Assembly (NCBI RefSeq): GCF_902497555.1
Contig: NZ_CABVGP010000002.1
Span: forward strand, 1,624,501-1,688,500
Source of the DNA: Amycolatopsis camponoti
Lineage (GTDB): Bacteria; Actinomycetota; Actinomycetes; Mycobacteriales; Pseudonocardiaceae
Length of the DNA: 64,000 nucleotides
Reading direction: 5' to 3'
Below the pieces are notes generated by a model. It did no database searches and was not told the origin of the DNA. It saw nothing but the letters and a program-made list of their open reading frames with translations. Below, one piece after another: positions 38,518 through 48,449 of the stretch (position 1 is the stretch's first letter; each line of letters begins with the position of its first letter). The translations under genes were made by a program, and so were the position numbers.

Positions 38518-39671
38518 TGACCGACACTGTCGACGACGAGGTCCGCCCGGCGCGGCGGCAGGCGAGCGTCGGCGGCCCCGGCCGCCGGGACTGGTCGACC
38601 TGGCCGCGCTACGAGAAGGCGGCGCTCGGCTTCCGCGAGTACTGGTACCCGGTGGCGTGGTCGCGCAAGATCGGCAAGAAGCCGCACGCCGTCCAGGTGC
38701 TCGGCGAGAAGATCATGCTGATCCGCGACGGCGGCGAGGTCCGCGCGCTGCACGACCGGTGCCCGCACCGCGGGGTGCCGCTGAGCCACAAGATGTCGTC
38801 GCAGGAGTTCCCCGGCACGTGGAGCTGCTGCTACCACGGCTGGACGTTCGACCTGGAGACCGGCGTGCTGGTCGCCGCGATCACCGACGGCCCCGAGTCG
38901 CCGATCTGCGGCAAGGTCACCGTGCGCACCTACCCGGTCGAGGAGGCCCGCGGACTGGTCTGGGTCTGGCTGGGTGACGGACCGGCCCGTCCGTTCGAAG
39001 AGGACGTCCCGGAGGAGCTGCTCGACCCGGACGCGGTCGTCGTCGGCCGGATCACCGTGCGGGACGGCAACTGGCGCTTCGGCGCGGAGAACGGCTTCGA
39101 CGACGGCCACGCGAAATGGCTGCACCGCAACGCGTTGTGGACCAAGCGGGTCAAGATGCCGGTGTGGAGCGAGATGAAGGTGATCCGCGACGGGCCGTGG
39201 ATCACCCGCCGCAAGGACAAGATGCACTACAGCGCCTCGTTCCCCGGCCTCGGCGACTTCCCGAAGAAGAAGTGGTACCGGCGGCGCGAGGGCAACAAGA
39301 CCAAGGTGTCGCTGCGGCTGCCGGGCACGCTGCGGGTGAAGTACGCGGAGTGGTCGCACTTCGAGTGGTGGGTCGCGGCGTCCGCGGAGAACCACACGTA
39401 CGTCCAGCTCGCGGTGATGAACCAGGGCAAGTGGCGCAACCGCAAGTTCTGGCTCTACTACTGGACGTGGGCCCGCTGGGTGTTCCACGGCATGTTCAAC
39501 GACGAGGACCGGCTGATGGTGGAGGTCACCGACGCCCCGCCGGAGCGCCTGTACCGCCCCGACGTCTCGCTGACCGAGTGGCGGCGGATGGTCGAGGAGG
39601 AGGCCCGGCGCGGCCCGGTCGAGGAAGTCAAGGAACGTCAGGCCGAGAAGAGGCGGGCGAAGCATGACTGA
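38517..39671 (+). CDS. Rieske non-heme iron oxygenase, alpha subunit type
   Basis: A 384-aa ring-hydroxylating/demethylating oxygenase. The Rieske cluster motif has Cys82-x-His84 (RCPHRGVPLSHK) and Cys104-x2-His107 (CCYHGW). The catalytic iron motif FDDGHAKWLHR supplies His198 and His203, with a nearby bridging Asp. Size and layout resemble the single-component oxygenases of the vanillate-demethylase/phthalate-oxygenase type. No reductase or ferredoxin lies in the window, so electrons must come from a general partner. The ATG overlaps the M20-like stop (TGATG) with GAGGAG upstream. It presumably hydroxylates or demethylates the aromatic compound later opened by the dioxygenase. Confidence 0.88.
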   Translation: MTDTVDDEVRPARRQASVGGPGRRDWSTWPRYEKAALGFREYWYPVAWSRKIGKKPHAVQVLGEKIMLIRDGGEVRALHDRCPHRGVPLSHKMSSQEFPGTWSCCYHGWTFDLETGVLVAAITDGPESPICGKVTVRTYPVEEARGLVWVWLGDGPARPFEEDVPEELLDPDAVVVGRITVRDGNWRFGAENGFDDGHAKWLHRNALWTKRVKMPVWSEMKVIRDGPWITRRKDKMHYSASFPGLGDFPKKKWYRRREGNKTKVSLRLPGTLRVKYAEWSHFEWWVAASAENHTYVQLAVMNQGKWRNRKFWLYYWTWARWVFHGMFNDEDRLMVEVTDAPPERLYRPDVSLTEWRRMVEEEARRGPVEEVKERQAEKRRAKHD

Positions 39672-40251
39672 GCCTTTCCGTTTGGTGATCGGGATGTCCG
39701 GCTCCAGCGGGGCGATCTACGGGATCCGCCTGCTGGAGATCCTGAAGGGCATGCCGGAGGTCGAGACGCACCTGGTGGTGACGCCGGCGGCGCGGCAGAC
39801 GATCGCGTTCGAGACGGACTGGACACCGGATTCCGTCGCGTCGTTGGCGGACGTCACGTACCGGCCGGGCGACATAGCGGCGTCGATCTCGAGCGGGTCG
39901 TTCCCGATCGACGCGATGATCGTGCTGCCGTGCTCGGTGCGTTCGCTCGGGGCCATCGCCTGGTCCCAGAACGACAGCCTGCTGGTGCGGGCCGCGGACG
40001 TGACGTTGAAGGAGCGGCGGAAGCTCGTGGTGGCGTTGCGCGAAACGCCGTTGCACCTCGGGCACCTGCGCGCGATGACGCAGGTGACCGAGATGGGCGG
40101 CATCATCGCACCGCTGATGCCCGCGTTCTATGGGCGCCCGGCGACGCTGGGTGACCTGGTGGACCACCAGGTCGGCCGGCTGTGCGACCTGCTGGGGATC
40201 AAGCCGCCGGACGAGCTGGTCGAGCGCTGGCACGGCCCCTCGACCCACTGA
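39664..40251 (+). CDS. ubiX: Flavin prenyltransferase UbiX
   Basis: A 195-aa flavoprotein with the family start LVIGMSGSSGAIYGIRLLE, the SFPIDAMIVLPCSVRSLGAIAW segment and the LRETPLHLGHL motif of the FMN/prenyl-phosphate site. UbiX joins dimethylallyl phosphate to FMN to make prenylated FMN, the cofactor of UbiD decarboxylases. The UbiD gene follows 92 bp away in convergent orientation, so the pair is complete. The start overlaps the Rieske gene by 8 nt, making this the last gene of the operon, and a strong terminator follows. Confidence 0.93.
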   Translation: MTEPFRLVIGMSGSSGAIYGIRLLEILKGMPEVETHLVVTPAARQTIAFETDWTPDSVASLADVTYRPGDIAASISSGSFPIDAMIVLPCSVRSLGAIAWSQNDSLLVRAADVTLKERRKLVVALRETPLHLGHLRAMTQVTEMGGIIAPLMPAFYGRPATLGDLVDHQVGRLCDLLGIKPPDELVERWHGPSTH

Positions 40252-40261
40252 CCTACTGAGA

Positions 40262-40292
40262 AAGGCCCCCTCCGCCGGAGGGGGCCTTCTTC
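40262..40292. terminator. Strong hairpin terminator between ubiX and ubiD
   Basis: AAGGCCCCCTCCG pairs perfectly with CGGAGGGGGCCTT (40262-40288) with almost no loop, followed by CTTCTT. It serves both convergent genes. Confidence 0.88.
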
Positions 40293-40343
40293 ATGGGTGG
40301 TGGAAGATCGCCCCCACCGGCGGTGGACCGGTGAAGGCGACCT

Positions 40344-41762
40344 TCAGTCCAAGTAGGACGCCAGCGCGTCCCCGTCCTCCAGCAGAGCGCGGTGGTCCAC
40401 TCGCGCGACGACCTCCGGCGGTACCCGGCACGAAGGCGGGAACACCGCCGGTGGCACGGGCTTCGTGCAGTCGAAGATCAGCTTGGTCTCCATCGGGCCC
40501 TTCTCCTCCCGGTTGTGCCCGTAGGTCACCGGGTTGAGCTGGCCGCCGAGGAAACCCGGCATGATCGTCAGGTCGCGGTCGGCCTGGAAGCGCGTCGCCA
40601 GGCACCACAGCGTCTCGACTTCGTTGAAGACGTCGACGTCGTCGTCGACCACGAACACGTGCTTCAGCAACGGGTCCACCGCCAGCGCCGCGCACGCCGC
40701 GAGCTTCGGCTCGCCTTCCACGCGCTTGCTCATGGACAGGTACAGGTGCGACCGCGCCATGCCCGACAGCGGCAGGTGCACGCCGGTCACCGTCGGGACG
40801 GCTTCCTTGACCCGGCGGTAGATGCTGCCCATCCGGGGGAGCCCGCCCAGCATGCTGTGCTCGGTGTGCGCGTTGAAGACGTCGACGAAGATGGGCTTGC
40901 GGCGCATGGTGATCGCGGTGATCTTGACGTACGGCTGCGGGCCGGTGCGGGTGTAGAACCGCGGGTACTCGCCGAACGGGCCTTCGACGGCCGTCGCGTC
41001 GGGGTCGGTGTCGATCACGCCCTCGATGACGATCTCCGCGCGGGCCGGCACCTCGAGGTCGACCGTCTTGCAGGGCACCATTTCCAGGGGCTCACCGAGC
41101 AGGCCGCCGACGACGTCGAGCTCGCCGCCGATGCCCTCCAGTTTGGACACCGCACCCATGAGCAGGGCCGGGTGGTGGCCGATGACGAGCGCCACTTCCA
41201 TCGGCTTCTTCTGTTCACGCAGCTTTCGCAGCACGTACGCGGTGTGGTGGGCCGGGTTCACCTGGATGCCGACCTGGGCGCGGCCCTGCTGCTGGTGGCG
41301 GAAGATGCCCGCGTTGATCTTGCCGCTGTCCGGGTCGCGGCAGATGGTCACGGCCGAGGTGATGTACTTGCCCGCGTCCAGCTCCTGATGCTTGAGCAGG
41401 GGCAGCAGGCCGACGTCGATGTCGTCGCCGGTGAGCACGACTTCCTGTACGGGCGCGGTATCCACGGTGACCGGCTTGATCCCGGACCCTTCGCGCAGCG
41501 CGTATTCGGGAACCATCGAGTGGACGTCCGAGCCGATGCTGCGGGCGAGCCGCTCGTAGGTGCCGTGCAGGTTGATGAGCAACGGGATCTCGGAACCGCC
41601 GACGTTTTCGCACAGCACCGCCGGGAAGCCGGGGTAGGCGAGGTCGTCCTCCATGCGGTCGACGAGCGCGGTGACCTCGAACTCGGGGTCGACCGGCTTG
41701 CGCACGACCTTGATCTGGTCCGGGTCCAGCTCGGCCAGGAATGTCCGCAGATCCTTCGCCAT
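40344..41762 (-). CDS. UbiD-family prenylated-FMN (de)carboxylase
   Basis: A 472-aa decarboxylase. Recognisable UbiD segments are INAGIFRHQQQGRAQVGIQV (prFMN contact), VEGPFGEYPRFYTRTGPQ with conserved acidic/Arg residues, HTEHSMLGGLPRMGS, and the C-terminal RFQADRDLTIMPGFLGGQLNP. ATG 41762 with GGAAGG upstream is preferred to a longer frame. Family members decarboxylate aromatic, heteroaromatic or alpha,beta-unsaturated acids; known cases include pyrrole-2-carboxylate (HudA) and a polyketide terminal acid (TtnD). Both are conceivable here given the pyrrole genes and PKS, as is a benzoate-type acid from the adjacent operon. It needs the neighbouring UbiX for its cofactor. Confidence 0.9.
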   Translation of the reverse strand: MAKDLRTFLAELDPDQIKVVRKPVDPEFEVTALVDRMEDDLAYPGFPAVLCENVGGSEIPLLINLHGTYERLARSIGSDVHSMVPEYALREGSGIKPVTVDTAPVQEVVLTGDDIDVGLLPLLKHQELDAGKYITSAVTICRDPDSGKINAGIFRHQQQGRAQVGIQVNPAHHTAYVLRKLREQKKPMEVALVIGHHPALLMGAVSKLEGIGGELDVVGGLLGEPLEMVPCKTVDLEVPARAEIVIEGVIDTDPDATAVEGPFGEYPRFYTRTGPQPYVKITAITMRRKPIFVDVFNAHTEHSMLGGLPRMGSIYRRVKEAVPTVTGVHLPLSGMARSHLYLSMSKRVEGEPKLAACAALAVDPLLKHVFVVDDDVDVFNEVETLWCLATRFQADRDLTIMPGFLGGQLNPVTYGHNREEKGPMETKLIFDCTKPVPPAVFPPSCRVPPEVVARVDHRALLEDGDALASYLD

Positions 41763-41952
41763 CAAACGCCTTCCGTTCGCACCGTGGCTCGCGAACCGAG
41801 TATCGGCCCCGGTCACGGACTCGGCGGGGCACGACCGGCAAGAACTAGGGAAATGCTCCGTCCTCGTCCCGCGGTGGCGCTCGGCAGGGGTTGCCGGGTG
41901 CTAAATGGTCTCGTCCACGAAGCCGCGCGTCGTCGTACGTCAGGAGAACGAC
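41763..41952. promoter_or_regulatory. Divergent promoter region, ubiD / isocitrate lyase
   Basis: A 190-bp spacer. It contains GAACTAGGGAAATGCT (41844-41859), similar to AAACTAGGAGGAATGCT in the 8.2-kb divergent region. No recognised operator; ends in CAGGAG before the isocitrate lyase ATG. Confidence 0.35.
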
Positions 41953-43248
<1,296 letters not shown>

Positions 43249-43351
43249 GCAGGCGCCCGGTCATTCTGAGGTTTTCCCCAAACGGTTCCGTGCTAGAAAC
43301 AAATTGACGACACATCAGCCACGCGAAAACTGGAATTCAGGACGGTTGCCC

Positions 43352-43999
43352 ATGCGCATGCCCGAGAACCTCGAAGACATGGTTTACGGAGTCTATGGAA
43401 CCACTGAAATCGCGGTGAAGCCATGCCCGTTCACGCAGGCCGAGATCGATGAGCTCGAGAGCACCAACGAAATGCTCATCTACGTGCCCCAGGAGATCTC
43501 CGAGGCGCAGATGATCGAGACCGGCAAGCTCAACACGAACTTCCGCTGGGAAGTCGAGCAGAACATGATCAAGAGCCCGATGACCGACGAGTCGCACTGG
43601 CTCATCTGCTCGGCCTCGCCGATCCCCGAGATGCTCGGCCAGAGCACGCAGGCCATCTCCCGCGTCTACGACGAAGAGGGCCTCGACGGCATGGACTTCC
43701 GCCGGTACCTGGCGTTCGTGCTGACCTACCGCCACCTGACCAACGAGTACCCGGACTTCCGCCAGTGGTGCCTGCTCGTCGGCGGCCACTACGACCGCAG
43801 CGGCATCTCGCTGGTCGGCTTCGACAAGCACGGCAACTTCGGGCACCACGGCTGGATGAAGAACTTCAAGGCCAAGATGTCCGGCGGCCGCTACGTCGCC
43901 TTCGCCCCGCGCAAGCACATCAACGCCGAGACCGAGCGGCTCGAACGCCCCCGCCGTGGCGCGCGCAACAAGGCCACGCACGACGCGGGCACCGACTGA
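43352..43999 (+). CDS. Uncharacterised 215-aa protein upstream of carrier and halogenase
   Basis: Not recognised. The ATG at 43352 (MRMPENLEDMVYGVYGTT) is preferred because AGGACGG lies upstream; a TTG 48 bp earlier is weaker. The protein is soluble, rich in Met, His and aromatic residues, with no signal peptide, membrane helix or nucleotide motif. A conserved-looking His/Gly stretch (GFDKHGNFGHHGWMKNF) and VGGHYDRSG could bind a metal or ligand. The tail is basic (RLERPRRGARNKATH). It is 103 bp after isocitrate lyase and 61 bp before the carrier-protein gene, so it is likely cotranscribed with the halogenase. Position suggests a role in making, delivering or attaching the pyrrole unit, but this is inference only. 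Confidence 0.75.
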   Translation: MRMPENLEDMVYGVYGTTEIAVKPCPFTQAEIDELESTNEMLIYVPQEISEAQMIETGKLNTNFRWEVEQNMIKSPMTDESHWLICSASPIPEMLGQSTQAISRVYDEEGLDGMDFRRYLAFVLTYRHLTNEYPDFRQWCLLVGGHYDRSGISLVGFDKHGNFGHHGWMKNFKAKMSGGRYVAFAPRKHINAETERLERPRRGARNKATHDAGTD

Positions 44000-44060
44000 C
44001 CCTTTCCGAATTCCAGCACAACCCTGTGCGTGGAGCTGTGCCGTCACTGGAGGAAGAACC

Positions 44061-44333
44061 ATGGCAGACGACGAGCGCGTGGACATCACGCGAAAGCTCG
44101 TTGAGTTCGTCGAGAAGCACCTGCTGGACGGCAAGGACGTGGGGGAACTGACCACGACCACGCCGTTGCTGGACTGGGGGCTGCTCAACTCGATCGAAAC
44201 CACCCGGCTGGTCGCCTATCTCCGTGAGGAGTTCTCCGTGCGCGTCCCGCCCACGGAGATGGTGGCCCGCCACTTCAAGGACATCGAAAGCATCGCCGAC
44301 CTGGTGACCTCGCTGCGTGCCCCGGTCGCCTGA
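44061..44333 (+). CDS. Stand-alone carrier protein of prolyl/pyrrolyl type
   Basis: A 90-aa single carrier domain. The phosphopantetheine Ser44 lies in TPLLDWGLLNSIETTRLVAY. The DWG(L)LNS pattern, instead of the GxDS of PKS carriers, resembles PltL, RedO and CloN5, the carriers on which proline is oxidised to pyrrole. A GGAGG site lies upstream of the ATG. The gene ends 30 bp before the halogenase start. It is expected to receive proline from the adenylating enzyme at 24.6 kb, hold it during oxidation and chlorination, then hand the acyl group to an acyltransferase not identified in the window. Confidence 0.87.
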   Translation: MADDERVDITRKLVEFVEKHLLDGKDVGELTTTTPLLDWGLLNSIETTRLVAYLREEFSVRVPPTEMVARHFKDIESIADLVTSLRAPVA

Positions 44334-44363
44334 CCCCTGTCTCGGATCTTGAACGGAGAACCT

Positions 44364-45713
44364 GTGTCTTACGACTACGATGTCGGCATCATCGGCGGTG
44401 GCCCGGCCGGTTCCACGGCGGCGTCCTACCTGGCGAAGGCCGGCCTTTCGGTGGTGGTCTTCGAGGGCGAAACGTTCCCTCGCGAGCACGTCGGCGAGTC
44501 CCTCGTCCCCGCGGTCATCCCCGTGATGCACGACATCGGGGTCATCGGCAAGGTGGAGGCGGCCGGCTTCCCCCGCAAGTACGGCGCCGCGTGGACCTCG
44601 TCGGACACCCGCCCGACCAGCACGCTGGACTTCGACGCCGGTTCGCACGGCCTCGGCGTGGCGGAGATCGCTTACGAGGAGCGTGACCAGGACGGCGTCG
44701 ACCGCGTCTACGCCTGGCACGTCGACCGCGGCCAGTTCGACTCGTTGCTGCTCAAGCACTCCGAGGAGCTCGGCGCCAAGGTCTACCAGGGCGTCCGCGT
44801 CAACCGCGTCGACTTCACCGACCGCGACCGGCCGGTGCTGCAGGCCAAGATCGGCGAGCAGCCGATCGAGGTCGCCGTCCGCGTCGTGCTCGACGCTTCC
44901 GGCCGCCAGACCCTGCTGGGCCAGCAGCTCAAGGTCAAGGTGCCGGACAAGGTCTTCAACCAGTACGCCGTGCACACGTGGTTCGAGGGCCTGGACCGCG
45001 CGTCGCTGGCGCGGCGTCCCGAGGACGCCGACTACATCCACGTGCACTTCCTGCCGCAGGAGAACACCTGGGTCTGGCAGATCCCGATCACCGAGACCAT
45101 CACCTCGATCGGCGTCGTCACCCAGAAGGAGAAGTTCAAGGAGCACAAGGACGACCTCGAGGGCTTCTTCTGGAACTCCGTCGGCACCCGGCCGGAGATG
45201 CTGGACGCGCTGAAGAACGCCAAGCGCGTGCGGAAGTTCAAGACCGAGGGCGACTACAGCTACGGCATGAAGCAGATCGCCGGCGACGCGCTGGTGCTCA
45301 TCGGCGACGCCGCCCGCTTCGTCGACCCGATCTTCTCCAGCGGGGTCAGCGTCGCGATGAACAGCGCCCGCCTGGCGGCCAAGGACGTCATCGCCGCGCA
45401 CAAGGCGGGCGACTTCCGCCGGGAGCGGTTCGACAACTACGTCAACACCCTCCGCAAGGGCGTCAACATCTGGTACGACTTCATCTCGATGTACTACCGG
45501 CTGAACGTGCTGTTCACCGCGTTCATCGATGACGACCGGTACCGCAAGGACGTCATCCAGATGCTCCAGGGCGACGTCTACGACGCCGAGGAGCCGGCGG
45601 CCCTGACCGCGATGAAGGAGTACGTCGCCGCCGTCGAGGCCGACCCCACGCACCTGTGGCACGGGCACCTCGGCAGCCTCAAGGCCTCGTCTTCGGCGCT
45701 GGCCCTGTTCTAG
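44364..45713 (+). CDS. FADH2-dependent pyrrole halogenase, PltA-like
   Basis: A 449-aa flavin-dependent halogenase. The FAD motif is GGGPAGS (11-17) and the halogenase signature WVWQIP (236-241) fits WxWxIP. Lys72 in RKYGAAW sits where the chloramine-forming Lys is expected. Many segments (AWHVDRGQFDSLLL, GVVTQKEKF, YSYGMKQIAGDALVLIGDAA, LNVLFTAFIDDDRYRKD) closely resemble PltA, which chlorinates pyrrolyl-S-carrier at C4 and C5. The GTG at 44364 with GGAG upstream gives a PltA-like length. It should act on pyrrole bound to the adjacent carrier; the number of chlorines cannot be read from sequence. A flavin reductase is not in the window. Palindromic element copy 5 follows the stop. Confidence 0.9.
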   Translation: MSYDYDVGIIGGGPAGSTAASYLAKAGLSVVVFEGETFPREHVGESLVPAVIPVMHDIGVIGKVEAAGFPRKYGAAWTSSDTRPTSTLDFDAGSHGLGVAEIAYEERDQDGVDRVYAWHVDRGQFDSLLLKHSEELGAKVYQGVRVNRVDFTDRDRPVLQAKIGEQPIEVAVRVVLDASGRQTLLGQQLKVKVPDKVFNQYAVHTWFEGLDRASLARRPEDADYIHVHFLPQENTWVWQIPITETITSIGVVTQKEKFKEHKDDLEGFFWNSVGTRPEMLDALKNAKRVRKFKTEGDYSYGMKQIAGDALVLIGDAARFVDPIFSSGVSVAMNSARLAAKDVIAAHKAGDFRRERFDNYVNTLRKGVNIWYDFISMYYRLNVLFTAFIDDDRYRKDVIQMLQGDVYDAEEPAALTAMKEYVAAVEADPTHLWHGHLGSLKASSSALALF

Positions 45714-45724
45714 CCCCACACCCC

Positions 45725-45772
45725 GGTCGTGAGTGAGAAACAGGGTTAGAACACTGTTTCTCACTCACGACC
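45725..45772. repeat. 48-bp palindromic element, copy 5
   Basis: Same arms and the same centre (AGGGTTAGAACACT) as copy 4, identical over 47 bases. It starts 11 bp after the halogenase stop and lies 25 bp before the antiporter start. It is a likely terminator between two same-strand genes. Confidence 0.9.
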
Positions 45773-45797
45773 GGCTGCGTCCGATCGGAGAGACCGC

Positions 45798-47225
45798 ATG
45801 TCCTCGCTCGACGAGCGCACCACCGCCGAGCCCGCCGCGCCCACCGGGAAACCGGGCCGGACGTGGATCTCCTACCTGGCCATGGTGGTCCTCCCGGTCC
45901 TGGCCGCCTTCTTCCTGCTGCGCGTCGGCGGCGGTGACGGCCACGCCCCGGCCGGGCACACCGGTGGCGCGGCGGACCCGGTCGCCAAGCTGCTGTTCGC
46001 CCTGCCGGTGATCTTCCTGGCCTGCCGGCTGCTCTCGGCGGTCGCGCGGAAGCTGGCTCAGCCGGCGGTGATCGGCGAGATCTTCGCCGGGATCCTGCTC
46101 GGGCCGTCGTTCCTCGGCTGGGTGTGGCCCGCGGCCTACCACTGGATCTTCCCCGACTTCCTGGCCTCGACGATCAACACGCTCGCCCAGATCGGCCTGG
46201 TCATCTTCATGTTCCTGGTCGGCTACGAGCTCGACGTCGAGCTGGTCCGCCGCCGCAGCAAGGCCGCGGTGCTGGTGAGCCACGTCAGCGTCGCGATCCC
46301 GTTCCTGTCCGGGGTGGTGCTCGCGTTCGTCCTGCACCCGACCCTCGGTGACGGCGTCGCGCGGCTGCCGTTCGCCCTGTTCCTCGCGATTTCGATGAGC
46401 ATCACGGCGTTCCCGGTGCTGGCCCGGATCATCACCGACCGCAAGATGACGAAGCTGCCGATCGCCGCGCTGGCGCTGAGCTGCGCCGCCGTCGACGACA
46501 TCACCGCGTGGTGCCTGCTGGCGCTCGTCGTCGCCATCGCGAGCGCGACCTCCATGGCCGCCACCTTGGTGACCGTGGGGCTCACGATCGCGTTCTTCGC
46601 GTTCATGCTGTTCGTCGTGCGCCCGCTGCTGCGCCGGCTGTTCGCGCCCACCGAGCAGGGGCAGAAAGCGCTGCCGACGACGGCGGTGGTGTCCGTGCTG
46701 CTGGCCGGGCTGCTGCTGTCCGCGCTGGCCACCAACGCCATCGGCATCCACCCGATCTTCGGCGCGTTCCTCTTCGGCGCCGTGACGCCGCGCGGTTCGC
46801 TGCCGATCCGCCAGGCCACCGACCAGATGCACGCGCTGACGGTCACGCTGCTGCTGCCGCTGTTCTTCGTCTACACGGGACTCCGCACGAAGTTCGACCT
46901 GATCGGCACCGACCCGACGCTGTGGCTCTGGTGCCTGCTGATCGTCGCCGTGGCGATGCTGGGCAAGTGGGGCGGGAGCCTGGCCGCCGCGCGGCTGTCC
47001 GGCATCGGCAGGCGGGACGCGTGGTCACTGGGCGCGCTGATGAACTGCCGGGGGCTCACCGAGCTGGCGGTGCTGAACATCGGCCTCGACCTCAAGGTGA
47101 TCAGCCCGACGATGTTCGCGATGCTGGTGGTCATGACGCTGGTGACCACGGTCGCCACCTCACCCGCGCTCTCGCTGATCGAACGCTACAAGCGCCGGCC
47201 CGCGGAACCCCTTCCCGCCGCGTAG
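45798..47225 (+). CDS. Kef-type/CPA2 cation:proton antiporter
   Basis: A 475-aa membrane protein with about 12-13 hydrophobic helices. Family hallmarks are the IGEIFAGILLGPSFLGW segment in an early helix, AQIGLVIFMFLVGYELD, the paired acidic residues in ALSCAAVDDITAWCLLAL, and the late NCRGLTELAVLNIGL helix. It has no C-terminal TrkA-N regulatory domain. Such antiporters exchange Na+/K+ for H+ and are found in several polyketide clusters, where self-protection is proposed. It starts with CGGAGAG upstream. It is 9 bp before the next glycosyltransferase, so it heads the antiporter-glycosyltransferase-P450 operon. Confidence 0.88.
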   Translation: MSSLDERTTAEPAAPTGKPGRTWISYLAMVVLPVLAAFFLLRVGGGDGHAPAGHTGGAADPVAKLLFALPVIFLACRLLSAVARKLAQPAVIGEIFAGILLGPSFLGWVWPAAYHWIFPDFLASTINTLAQIGLVIFMFLVGYELDVELVRRRSKAAVLVSHVSVAIPFLSGVVLAFVLHPTLGDGVARLPFALFLAISMSITAFPVLARIITDRKMTKLPIAALALSCAAVDDITAWCLLALVVAIASATSMAATLVTVGLTIAFFAFMLFVVRPLLRRLFAPTEQGQKALPTTAVVSVLLAGLLLSALATNAIGIHPIFGAFLFGAVTPRGSLPIRQATDQMHALTVTLLLPLFFVYTGLRTKFDLIGTDPTLWLWCLLIVAVAMLGKWGGSLAAARLSGIGRRDAWSLGALMNCRGLTELAVLNIGLDLKVISPTMFAMLVVMTLVTTVATSPALSLIERYKRRPAEPLPAA

Positions 47226-47234
47226 GAGCCGGAC

Positions 47235-48449
47235 ATGCCCCGCGACATCGCCTTCCTGCCCTACCCGGCCTACGGGCACATGACCCCGGCGCTGCCGGTG
47301 GTCGCCGAGCTCGTCCGCCGCGGTCACCGGGTCACCTGCTTCACCTCCGGCGAGTTCGCGGACCGGGTCGTCGCGCTCGGCGCCCGGGCCGCGGCCTACG
47401 GCTGCGACCTGTCCACCGCGCAGCCGGACATCACCGACGCCGACGAGGCCGCCCGGGCCCCGCTGCACCTGCTCGAACAGAGCATGGCCGTGCTGCCCGC
47501 CGTGGAACGCGTCTTCGGCGGCGGCCCGCCGGACCTGCTCGTCTACGACACGACGCTGTGGGCACCGGGGCGGCTGCTGGCCCGCAAGTACGGGCTGCCG
47601 GCCGTGCAGCTCTCGGCCACCGTGGCGTCCAACGAGCACTTCTCGCTCACCAAGGAGAACCAGGCCTACGGCGAGGCGGTCGACCCGGCGCACCCGGCGA
47701 TCGCCCGGTTCGTCACGCGCCTCGGCGAGCACCTGGCCGCCCACGGCCTCGGCGACCTGACGCTGGAGGAGTTCTTCACCGGCGGCGACGAGTTCACGCT
47801 GGTGTTCCTGCCGCGGGCGTTCCAGCCGGCGGGGGAGACCTTCGACGAGCGGTTCGCCTTCGTGGGCCCGCCGTCGAGCCCGGCCGCCCGGACGTGGCGG
47901 CCGCCCGCCGACGGCCGCCCGGTCGTGCTGATCACCCTGGGCACCACCGTCAACGACCGGCCGGAGTTCTTCCGCACCTGCGCCGAAGCCTTCGCGGACC
48001 TGCCCTGGCAGGTGGTGCTCACCCTGGGGAAGCGGGTGGACCCGGCCACGCTGGGGCCGCTGCCGTCCCATGTGGAGGCCCACCGGTGGGTCGCGCACGG
48101 CGACGTCCTGCCGCACTGCTCGGTGTTCCTGTGCCAGGGCGGGATGGGCAGCCTGATGGAGGCACTGTCCTTCGGCGTCCCCGTGATCGCCGTGCCGCAC
48201 CACCCGGAGCAGCACATCAACGCCCGGCAGATCCGGCGGCTCGGGCTGGGTGCCTCGCTCGACAAGGAGACCGTGACCGCCGAGCGGATCCGGGACGCGG
48301 TCCTGGCGGTCGACGAGGACGAGGCCGTGCGGCGGCGCGTCCAGCTCATGCGGCGCGAGGTGCACGCCGCGGGCGGAGCGGTCCGCGCCGCTGACGAGAT
48401 CGAGGCCAGGGTCGCCGCCGCGCACCCGGCCGGAGGGAGCCGGAAGTGA
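47235..48449 (+). CDS. MGT-family (GT1) glycosyltransferase
   Basis: A 404-aa GT-B glycosyltransferase. It starts MPRDIAFLPYPAYGHMTPALPVVAEL and has the nucleotide-sugar signature LPHCSVFLCQGGMGSLMEAL, then GVPVIAVPHHPEQHINARQI. An AGGAG site precedes the ATG. Its overall pattern is closest to the glycosyltransferase at 22.2 kb (shared NEHFSLT/NEHYSLP and DLPW motifs), suggesting duplication within the cluster. Its stop overlaps the P450 start (GTGA), so the two tailoring enzymes are made together. Acceptor and sugar are unknown. Confidence 0.87.
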   Translation: MPRDIAFLPYPAYGHMTPALPVVAELVRRGHRVTCFTSGEFADRVVALGARAAAYGCDLSTAQPDITDADEAARAPLHLLEQSMAVLPAVERVFGGGPPDLLVYDTTLWAPGRLLARKYGLPAVQLSATVASNEHFSLTKENQAYGEAVDPAHPAIARFVTRLGEHLAAHGLGDLTLEEFFTGGDEFTLVFLPRAFQPAGETFDERFAFVGPPSSPAARTWRPPADGRPVVLITLGTTVNDRPEFFRTCAEAFADLPWQVVLTLGKRVDPATLGPLPSHVEAHRWVAHGDVLPHCSVFLCQGGMGSLMEALSFGVPVIAVPHHPEQHINARQIRRLGLGASLDKETVTAERIRDAVLAVDEDEAVRRRVQLMRREVHAAGGAVRAADEIEARVAAAHPAGGSRK

